64,000 nt of DNA from Eudorina sp. 2006-703-Eu-15 (taxonomy: Eukaryota; Chlorophyta; Chlorophyceae; Chlamydomonadales; Volvocaceae). A program made the position numbers and the translations under genes. Location of the stretch: positions 124,001 to 188,000 of the forward strand of contig BDSI01000170.1 of NCBI GenBank assembly GCA_003117195.1, read 5' to 3'. Positions 55,713 through 64,000 of this stretch are shown here, piece by piece; within the stretch, counting starts at the first letter, position 1; each line of letters starts with the position of its first letter. The notes beneath the pieces are model-generated. The model made no database searches. It saw only the letters and a program-made list of their open reading frames with translations, and had not been told where the DNA came from.

Positions 55713-55994
55713 CATGTGGAACATTGATTGGACCCGGGGCGATTTCGCTGAGGGCCTGGAACTTAAAACCCTCGAGGCTCCGAAACCCAGGAGCGAGCTG
55801 AAAGAGCACATTAGCTCCGAAACCACCTACCCGTTTGGGACCGGCCAGTCGTCCATCCGGGTGACCCGCTGCGGCGGGGGACCGACTGGCTTGTCGTGTA
55901 TATATTACCTAAAGAGGTGGCCAAGCAAGGGGGTGGCTGCGGGCCGGCGTATCGGGCAACCGAGTGGGATGGGCCCCCCCCCCTCCCCCCCCAG

Positions 55995-56093
55995 GTGTTG
56001 GGTCGGGAGCCCCGCAACGTGAAGGCGCTGCTGCGGAGGGCTGCGGCCAGGTCGGCACTGGGCCGCTCGGAGCAGGCGGCGGAGGACCTCAGG
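55995..56093 (+). CDS. TPR protein gene, third TPR exon
   Basis: 33 codons in phase 0 after acceptor CCCCCCCAG: VLGREPRNVKALLRRAAARS, then LGRSEQAAEDLR, donor GTGGGG. It directly continues the TPR unit (DCSRVLGREPRNVKALLRRA), confirming the splice. Downstream exons not identified. Confidence 0.7.
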
Positions 56094-56375
56094 GTGGGGA
56101 GGGAGGGTGAGCTGGGTTGGGTTGGGTTGGGTTGGGTGGGTTGGGGGGAATATCGCAGTGGAGGGGCTGGACGGGGAGGGGGAGGGGGAAGCTCGGGTTG
56201 GTGAGGGGAGAGGAGGGGGGGAAGGGGGGGATCGGTGTGGGGGTGGGGCGGGGCTGAGCGGGAACGTGGTCGAGGGAGGGTATCGGCTGGTGGCGCGGGG
56301 AGCAAGGGGGCGGCGGCGGCTGCGGGTGTGGACATGCCGCCGGTCGAGCAGGCGGTGGGTGGGTGTCCAGGAACG

Positions 56376-56510
56376 GACAGCCCTACCTGCCTAACGACAG
56401 CCGCCCAGGGGGGGGGGGGGGGGAGAGAGGGACGTCGTCAGGTGACAGCCCTGCCTGCCTAACGACAGCCGCCCAGGGGGGGGGGGGGGAGAGAGGGACG
56501 TCGTCAGGTG
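56376..56510. repeat. Two tandem copies of a 67-bp block with poly-G
   Basis: GACAGCCCT(A/G)CCTGCCTAACG...CCGCCCA, a run of 12-16 G, then AGAGAGGGACGTCGTCAGGT, repeated once. Confidence 0.88.
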
Positions 56511-57114
56511 CGGCGGCGGAGGGCCAAGAGGGACAGACAGCGCATGTAGGTCGGCGGTCAGGGGGGTGGAGGCTGGAGGGTGGGCAGTACGTACCAGGTC
56601 GGGTCAACAGCCGCACGCAAGGGGGTTAGGCGCTCGACGGGTGCGGCTGGGTTGGGGGGCCCTGCCGCGTGCCGACGTTCGCGGATGACGCAACGCTAGC
56701 TCATGCTGAGCTGGCCTGAGCCCCCCCCCCTCCCCCATCCGCCCTCCTCGGGTCCCCTCAGGTGGGGTCAGGGGGGTCAGGTTGAGGTGGGGGGGGGGGG
56801 GGCGGAGGGATGGGCGTTGCAGCAGCTGTGGGCGTTTGAAGTGGGGGAAGTGGAGGGGACCGGGTGGGGGGCGGGGAAACGGCCAAGGGTACGTGATACT
56901 CCGGTGAGAAGCAGCAGCGCGCGTCCTTTCAAAGTACATGACACAAGCCACCACGCAGACAGCATGTCCCCGCCGAACCCAACAGCTTCTGCTAGCCACC
57001 GCCAAACCCCGGACGGAACGACCCGGCACACGGCAGAAGTGCGAGCACTGCTCGGCGGCCGACCTCCACAGCGAGGAAAGCGCCCTGAGTGCCGTACAGG
57101 TCTGCCGTACGCAC

Positions 57115-57307
57115 CTTGGGGTCGTACACCTCCACTACCAGCAGATGCGGGTTCCGTACCACGACCGTGCCCAGCCCCCTGAGCGGCACGTGGTTGCCGT
57201 GGCTGCAGTCCGCCACCCCCACCGCCTCCAGCAGCCCGGGGGAGGCGCGGCCGGTGCGGATACCCGCCAGCTCCCGATGCAGCTGATCCAGGGCGGAACG
57301 CATCTGG
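57115..57307 (-). CDS. Ribosome recycling factor (organellar), core exon
   Basis: 193 nt, one base plus 64 codons. Acceptor GCACAG at 57308, donor AAG|GTGCGT at 57114. Reads QMRSALDQLHRELAGIRTGR, ASPGLLEAV, VPLRGLGTVVVRNPHLLVVE, VYDPK. The RTGRASP segment and the (N/D)P..L.V..(Y/W)D pattern are the RRF signature of domain I. RRF splits post-termination ribosomes with EF-G in bacteria, mitochondria and plastids. The C-terminal exon was not found to the left, so the gene may be incomplete or have a long intron. Confidence 0.72.
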
Positions 57308-57803
57308 CTGTGCGTAGCAGGGGCAGCAGCAGGAGGAGGAGGAAGGAGGAGGGTAGGAGGTATTGGGGATTTCGATTGATGTCGTACAAGGGAGTGGGGG
57401 ATGTGCAATCAAATGCTGGTGCCAGAGTGCTGACGGTATGGAGTGAAAGGGCTGATGGACACGTCCGTCCGAACATCTGAATGTAATTAATGTGGACGTG
57501 TGAAGGGTTGGCGTGTAGGGGGTGTACGCAGAGTGCATGGTCCATGGGCCCAGGCGGAGACGCCGTACATAGGTGTAAGGCGCAGTAGCAGCAAGCAGCC
57601 TCGGCATCCGGCCCGAGCTGCTGCGTGGGCAGGCGCGTTGCAAACAGCCCAGCACAACCTATCCCTGTCGCGAAAGATCTGGGGCCACTTGGGTGCAGCT
57701 TCAGCCCCGCCCCAGCAGGGGCCCTGCCTCCCTCCCCCCTCTTACAACGCCCAACCCCCCACCACCCCACCGACGCACGTTCAAGCTCAACACACTCACG
57801 CAC

Positions 57804-57955
57804 CTCACGAAAGGCGCCAGGTCAAACTGGGGCAGCTCCGCCTCCTCCTCCACTGCTGCTCCCTTGTCCGACCCCCTGCTGTCGCCCTTGCCCCCTCCCG
57901 CCCCTTTGCCCGGGACCCCGCCCCGACCATGTCTGGCCCCTCCTCCTGCGACCAA
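57804..57955 (-). CDS. Ribosome recycling factor, upstream exon (probable)
   Basis: Ends KGAAVEEEAELPQFDLAPFV then AG at donor GAG|GTGCGTGAG, phase 2, which fits the single leading base of the next exon. The acidic segment precedes the first RRF helix, as in mitochondrial RRFs. The 5' limit (acceptor GGTCGCAG near 57955) is tentative, and a transit-peptide exon further right is not defined. Confidence 0.45.
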
Positions 57956-57999
57956 CCGGGTGGTGGTGGGGGTGGTGCGTAGGTGGCAGGCGGGGTGGT

Positions 58000-59480
58000 G
58001 CGGGGGTGGATGCCAGAATGGGTTCGGGAAGCTGAAGCGAACGGCGTTGTTACTCCCCACTACCCCCACCACTTCCCCCACCACCAGGCAGCAGCAGCAG
58101 CAGCAGCGAGGTGATGAACTCCAGGCAGGGGGGCCTACCCCTGGAGCGATTAGTCAGCTGTAGTAGTGTTGTGAAGGGTGGGGGAGGGCGGCAGCAGCCT
58201 CGCGGGGAGGCCCGGAAGGCTGATGGGGTGTGTGTCTGTGCGGCCGCGGATGATCAAGTCGCCGACCGAGACAGGGCCGCCCTTCCGCCCGCCCTCCGCG
58301 TCTCCCCTCTCCCTCCCCCTCCCGCCCTTCCCCCTTGTCCCGTACGCGGCTGTGTAACCCTCACCCAGGTACGTACGAACTCACATATGACTTCCACATA
58401 CACCACTAACACCACGAGGCCGGCCACAAGACCGCCATACATAAAGAAACAGCACGGGGAAACCCGATAACGCGACAAACTCTTCTTTTCCACTGTTATG
58501 GATAGGATATGTATAATTGAGGTTTGGGTCCCGGCAGGTAGGCGCTGGGGCCTTAGCTACGCGTTCCATCGATGGGGGCCGCCCGCCGGGGTAAGGTTTA
58601 AGCTGCACCCACCTCTCGCAGCGAATGTTGCGAACTGCAGCTGCAGCGGCCACCGTGCACTGCGGTCGAAGGCGCCTGAGGCGGTGGGCTGTGTCGCGGG
58701 GAGGGACGAGGGGGCCGCTGAGGCGGTCGTCCCAACGGCAGGCAGCAGGTTGCGGTCCCCGCTGCCTAACACGAGAAGAGGTTGCCAGGACTGCCTACGG
58801 AGTCCCCGGAAAGATCGTGCCGGATCGGTCAGCGCATATTACTTCTTTGATATTTACTTGCGACGGCTTACTCTTTGCGCACCTGCTCTTGGCATGACTC
58901 GACCCAACTCGCGCCAGCCACGCGAGCAGCGAGGCACCAGTCCCCAAGCAGTAATACATATTCCAAGCTATCGACCGACTACACAGAAAGGAAGGCAACT
59001 GATGTATCATGTAGAGAGGATACAAGGTAGGATCCGGATCCAACGATAGGCCGCATTTGCATGAATATCAACCATCCTCACATATTTAAATGTGTCGTAA
59101 GGACCTCAATAAGAAATTGGTCAGGTCGATCGTTGGAAAACCTGCTGTACGTCGGACCATGTCGAACAGCTGCTGACGTGGCGTGAACAAGTCAAGAATG
59201 TAGTACATATATGGTACAACGGTTCCCCCTAAACCCCTTCGGTGCTTACTAATGGCGGCTGCCGTCCCCATGCGTGCATGTATGTATGTATGTATGGTCC
59301 GGTGGTGCCTCGATCGTGCCTGGATCGAGTCGGGTGCGCCTGCGTGTGAGGCCATCGATTACGTAACCCCCTTTCTATATTTGTTACAGTAGTACACCCC
59401 ATCCAAAGGGCATCGCCGGTGCCTTCTTTCTAGGGAGAGCCATACCCAGCAACACTGACCTAAGCCTTTTTTGCAATGTG
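58000..59480. other. Region right of the RRF gene
   Basis: No confident exon. A minus frame near 58620-58650 (VAAAAAVRNIRCER followed by a GTGGGT donor) could be a leader exon of the RRF gene, but nothing ties it. The remainder shows no recognisable feature. Confidence 0.3.
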
Positions 59481-59486
59481 GCCGTT

Positions 59487-59545
59487 ACGTATAACCGTTA
59501 TAAGGTGGACCCTTGGTCCCGACCGGGCGTTCCAACGGCCCAAGA
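59487..59545 (-). repeat. Dispersed tail repeat (minus orientation)
   Basis: Minus strand: GGGCCGTTGGAACGCCCGG, then GTCCACCTTATAACGG. Clearest copy of a tail also found at about 30.7 (minus), 36.95 (plus) and 45.95 kb (plus). Confidence 0.6.
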
Positions 59546-59589
59546 TAGCTCGTAGGCGCCTCATCTCATCAACCCCTACCAAGAACTGC

Positions 59590-59750
59590 ACATGCATCCA
59601 TCCAGCCACCACCATGCGCGAATCATGCCGCCAAAAACACACCAGGCCATGACCCCACCCAGACAGACGTCGAAGCAAGCAGAGGCGCACAGCGGGGCAA
59701 CTCCACCAAAGGGAACAGCAGAGGGCGGAATCCCCAGTAGTGGATAAAGC
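59590..59750 (-). repeat. Dispersed repeat, inverted copy of 34730-34930
   Basis: See the plus-strand copy; shared run GCCCCGCTGTGCGCCTCTGC. Confidence 0.6.
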
Positions 59751-59805
59751 CAAGCACGGGGAAGGTCGCCCACACAGGCGCCCCATTACCCAGCTATCAC
59801 CACCC

Positions 59806-61936
59806 CTGAAGCACCCAGCGCTGCACCCTCTCGAAGTCTTGGAAGACCCACGCCTGGCTCGTGACACTGCCCAGCGTCCGCTGTGGGGTAATCCGCATCA
59901 ATCGTGACCAAGCAACAAAATAGCTACCAACGGGAGCCCGGCCTCCTACCCCATCTGAGGGTAGGCCAGGTCCCCGACTTGGGCCCCGGGCAGGTGAACC
60001 CGTAGCAAAACAGATAGGCGACGGAGCGCCCGTGCCTCAGCTCTCAGGAGCAGGCCCCGCACATACACCGCAACACTCCCCCCGACACTCTCAAGAAAGG
60101 GTGGAAGGGGCCCACCGAGGTCCATCCACGTCGCGGGAGGCCCAACTGGGCAAACCCATGAAGGCGCCCCCGCCCAGAAGTCAGCGATGGCACGCCGCCC
60201 CCCTTGCTCTGCTAACTAACTCCTGTCCCGGCGACACCGTCGGACCCTGACCGGGAGCTGTCCGCCGCAGGGCAGCCGCCATGAACCGGCGGCCAGTCTC
60301 CAGGGCCGCGATCGCGGCCAATACCACCACATCCCAGACACATTGCTCCGCGGGTGGCGGGGGGTCCGCCATCCAGACATGAGTCCTCCGTAGCCGCGCC
60401 CCTGCCTAGGCGAGATTCCATCTGCCCCACCACCGCCTGGGCCACCCGACACGACCAGAAATGGTGCTGGCGGGGTGTGCCTGCCCCCTCGCCTTCCACT
60501 GCTGGGTACCCGCCACGCCCACATTGCGCCCCCCGTGCGTGCCGCATACGGGAATTGCCCAACAACGGGATGCCGTCGACTGTAAGGCGCAAAAAGGCCT
60601 CTTCATTCTCATTTTCCCATCGGGTACTTAGCCAGAGGCGGCTCAGCTAGCAGCCCCTGGATCCGGGCCGCCGCCACCCGAGTGAGGGGGTCGGTGGCCC
60701 CCAGCCCCAGCGCCTCGCTGGCGAACACCAAGTGGGCCGCACTGCGTCGATCCACCACCTCGGCTAGTTGCATCGCCGTACCCACCCGGACCGAGTACTC
60801 TCCCGCCCAGGGCCACCTTCAGCCCATTCTTCAACCGCCAGCCCAGGCGATCGAGCGGCATGCCCGGCACCTCCTCTTCCGTCCCCTTGGCACCGACGGC
60901 CCCTGGGCCCCATCCGCCCCTACCTCTCGGGCGGCTGCGTGTCACCACCGGAGGCCGCTGGTGTCCTTGCTCCTAGGTCGGCCAGGCGCCGGTCTAGCTA
61001 GGACCATTGCCGCGCATCACCCCATCGCCCTGCCCCCGCGAGAGGGCCCAGGCAGTCATACGTACATGTACGAAGGCCGCCCAGGCCCGCGCAGCAGCGC
61101 ACCGTGCCATGCGAGCGGAGCCTGTGGAATGTTGCTCTGCCCAGCCGTCGGTTACCATCCGGAGCGCCTCCCCCGCACGGATCAGTTGCCCGACGGTTTG
61201 CAGCCCGGTGCAGTCCACCAGATCTGGGAACACATGCTCTAGATAGCCCGGGGCGCCCCCCCTCGGGCAGGTCCTCCGGGAGCAGTGGGTTCGTTCCCCC
61301 ACAGGGGCGCGTTCCAGCACCACGCCCCCGGGGATGGCGGGTGTTCGGTGATGCCCACCACCCTCTACACCCTCGCTCGGCAGGGCGGCTAAGGCTGTCA
61401 CGACCCGCTGGACCTCTGGCTCTAGCCTTCCCATCCCGCGCCATGGGCTGTCGCCTGTGGCCGGTAGCACCATGCGCGGCCTCCATATTACTCCATACCT
61501 CGGAGGCATCCGCTAGAGTCGTATCAACGACTCGTTGCCAGGGGGCGGCCTGCTGGTGGCGGGTCCTCCTCATGTACCGCACCGCCGTCACACATACAAG
61601 GTGTGTATGTGGGCATCTACAGTACGTAGCTGCGGGCGATGTTGAACGACGGGTGGTAGTCGGCATCCCAACCCTTTGCCCCATCCGTCCATCCATTCAC
61701 CGCATGCACGCGAGCAGTCTATCTCGGTCTGTATGTCGATGTATGTGTGGGTGATCGCCCGACTGGTGAGATGCTGGTCATCAGAAGTGAGATCCGACAT
61801 CATCCGTCGAAATGCGAGGGCGACGAGTGGCCCGTCGCCGTCCAGAGGTTGACAGGTAGGCCTCCCGGAACGAATGGCAACCTACCCGACCAATAGCTGC
61901 GTAGCGTGCACTGTGCGTTGATGAGGAACGTTCTTT
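59806..61936 (-). repeat. 3' flank of the paralogue with a longer LINE C-terminal remnant
   Basis: Begins CCTGAAGCACCCAGCGCTGC like 481. Minus-strand fragments include HHFWSCRVAQAVVGQMESRL (about 60440-60490) and CVWDVVVLAAIAALETGRRF (about 60280-60340), which resemble the zinc-binding and terminal segments of LINE ORF2. Frames are broken. Confidence 0.65.
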
Positions 61937-61993
61937 CTACAGCAAGGCGCGGATGTCGTCGCGTGTCGCCACGTCTCTGGGCTTCTTGCCATC
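61937..61993 (-). CDS. Terminal coding exon of the tandem paralogue
   Basis: Acceptor AACAG, then DGKKPRDVATRDDIRALL and TAG, phase 0 with the exon at 62257-62355. Defines the 3' end of a second caspase-ankyrin type gene in the same orientation. Confidence 0.8.
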   Translation of the reverse strand, partial: DGKKPRDVATRDDIRALL

Positions 61994-62256
61994 CTGTTTG
62001 ATTGCACATTGAGGTCACATACGCACACACATCAGGTCTCTCGGTAACGCAGGGTGTGTGTGAGCATGTAGGATTTGTTGGTCGTCAAGAGCAACGGAGT
62101 AAACGGAGTCGGTGGCGGGGTAGGTGGAACAGCGGCCCCGCAGGCAGACGACTGCCCCGCCATGTTGACATGGCCCACTGCTGGTAATGATGTATGAGCG
62201 GTATGCAAAATCGATCACGATGTACGAGCACCCTGTAGCAGCACGTACGTACTGAC

Positions 62257-62355
62257 CGTGCTGGCCTTGTCCTTGTCCGCCCCCACGGACAGCAAGTGCT
62301 TGACGACGTCCAGGTGGCCCTTCTCAGCCGCCATGTGCAGCGGTGTGCAGCCCAA
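62257..62355 (-). CDS. Last ankyrin exon of the tandem paralogue
   Basis: 33 codons, LGCTPLHMAAEKGHLDVVKH, ending GADKDKAST, with array-type splice sites. It occupies the same position relative to flanking sequence as exon 24 at 1956-2054. The rest of this gene lies to the right of the window. Confidence 0.82.
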
Positions 62356-64000
62356 CTGCGTGCATGCATGCCAGCAGGCGCACATCCCTCGGTCACTGCC
62401 CCCCATCATCCAGGCATCACGCACCCGACCAAGGATGGATGGATGGAGGGGGCATTGATAGGCCGACATACATACACCGGGATGAAAGAGGAGCGGGTGG
62501 AGGGAGGTGGGGCCGTGTGTGGGGGTGGGGGTGGGTGGGGGGAGTTGACGTGGCACATCGATCGATATGTAGCGAAGGGGAGGGACACATTCAGGTGTGG
62601 TCGTCAGAAGCGGCGGCAAGGCGGCAGGGCGGCCTCAACGCGGGCGGGGACACCTCACACACTTGGCCGCAGTACTAACGGAGCTTCGTTGGCGCGCCTC
62701 AGACATGATGTGTACAATACGTCCTCGTGCCTGGCCCGTCAACGACCCGCCCCTTATGAAAACGAACGGTCAGTCAACCAAGGCAGCGCGAACCAAAGCA
62801 AGTCAATCGCTTGCACGGATACAAACGCGACGGATGGAGTACAGACGAGCGTGTGTTCGTTTAAGTTGTTCTTTGAATTTAAAGGATGAGGATGAACACC
62901 GACACGTGTGCAGCCTGCATGCGTTCAGAGAGTACGTACATAATACACATGACCTTTGCTCAATTAAGACAAGGGGCACACGCCCACGTATGGGCACACA
63001 ACCAAGCAAGCAATCAACCCGCTTGGCGACGAGGGATGAATCGGGTCCATCTGGGGGCACGGACGAGGGTAGCTAGGGCGTGGGCGAGGACTGGCCTAAG
63101 ACGCGCCGGCATACGGCATGTCATCGTGCTTCGCCCTCTTGGGAATACTAATGTGCAGGCACTGGTTCGTACTGCAGAGGAGAGTCCAGGTATGCCGCTG
63201 AATGATGCAACAACCGGCACGTACTGGCCCGTACTATTTTGTTGTCGGTGTTCACCAGCTATCCTCCCTGAGCATTACCCCCCTGCCTTGCCACCCCTCT
63301 ACCCTTCCCCCCTACGCCACCCCACTCACCAACCCCAGCATCCCCACACACTTCCCCTCCACCCCCGCAACCCCGCAACCCGCAACCTGCCCCACCCCAC
63401 CCACCAACGCCCCCCTTAAAACCCTCCTCAGCCCCGCCCCCTCGTACGCCCCCTCCCGTACGCCTTCCCACCCCGTACGGCCCCCCGTACGCTTCCCATC
63501 CCCCTCACGCCCCCCCCCGCAGTACTCCCCCACCCGTACGCCCCCCCGTTCCCCCCCGGTACGTCCCCCCTACGCCCCCCCCTACGCCCCCCCGTACGCC
63601 TTATCCCCCCGTACGCCTTATCCCCCCGTACGCCTTATCCCCTACGCCACCACCGTACGCCTGCCCCCCCGTACGCCTTATCCCCCCCGTACGCCCCATC
63701 CCCCCCGTACGCCCCCCCCCTACGCCCCCTCCCCCCCGTACGCTTCCCCCCTTACGCCCCCCCCTACGCCCCCCGTACTCACCCCCCGTACACCTTATCC
63801 CCCCTACACCCCCCCGTACGCCCCCCCCCGTACGCCCCCTCCCCCCCGTACGTCTCCCCCGACCGGTCCATCCTCCACGTATGTACCCCCATGCAGTCCC
63901 TCTCCCCCGATGCCGTACATACGCCCCGGACCCTCAGCCTCTTCCCGCTGTATGGTGCCCTACCATCTATCCCTCCCAGCCCAGCCCGCGATGGATGTGG
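62356..64000 (-). repeat. Intron of the paralogue, collinear with 2055-3500
   Basis: Shares the GATG run, G-rich block, ATCGATCGAT, the ATGAGGATGAACACCGACAC landmark (62886), the CCAGGTATGCCGCTGAATGATG block and the C-rich/GTACG tract. No exon before the window ends. Confidence 0.85.
63430..63865. repeat. C-rich/GTACG tract in the paralogue's intron
   Basis: Same motif and same flanks as the tract at 4800-5175, showing that the tract predates the gene duplication. Confidence 0.8.

Noticed and set aside
55381..55809. Polyhistidine protein
   Set aside because: Reverse-strand reading of the GATGGT microsatellite.
56105..56150. Telomere-like (GGGTT)n run
   Set aside because: Only about five imperfect units in an intergenic GC-rich context; too short to call telomeric.

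Overview
This is a window of a eukaryotic nuclear genome. Coding sequence is in short exons with GT-AG (once GC-AG) splice sites, single-domain exons are separated by long repetitive introns, and there are several retroelements, MITEs and satellites. Intron-rich, GC-rich DNA with large ankyrin families suggests a unicellular alga or other protist, but I cannot name the species.

Layout. (1) The minus strand from 43,271 down to 1,649 reads as one very large split gene. An N-terminal caspase-like (peptidase C14 fold) domain lies at 43,271-40,721. A short linker of two exons follows, then 24 separate ankyrin-repeat exons of 33-35 codons, and a last exon at 1,705-1,649 ending in TAG. All these exons are phase 0. 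Between about 1.9 and 22.7 kb the ankyrin exons are carried on tandemly repeated exon-intron units, the cleanest about 847 bp long, so the protein repeat grows by duplicating genomic units. (2) The gene is loaded with insertions: a complete 503-bp TRIM retrotransposon inside one ankyrin exon, a 236-bp hAT-type MITE inside another, a one-base deletion in a third, a decayed LINE in an intron (about 24.5-28.2 kb), a GC-rich insert (31.7-33.6 kb), and a terminal-inverted-repeat element in the GC-AG intron. (3) 43.4-59.8 kb holds other material: a MITE (44.2-44.8), a truncated retroelement copy (45.2-45.7), a RING-finger gene (minus), large G-rich satellites, a frame-broken reverse transcriptase element with YLDD motif (50.6-53.7, minus), exons of an RPAP3/SPAG1-like TPR protein (plus) and part of an organellar ribosome recycling factor gene (minus). 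(4) From about 59.8 kb to the right edge the sequence repeats 0.48-3.5 kb, including the last two coding exons. This is the 3' end of a second, tandem copy of the caspase-ankyrin gene that continues past the window.

The best candidate for something undescribed is the caspase-ankyrin gene with its phase-0 exon array. A protease-like effector domain is joined to a repeat region whose copy number can change without altering the reading frame. Three exons are broken by independent events, so this copy may be decaying or may tolerate exon skipping; transcript data would decide. No RNA genes or CRISPR were found.
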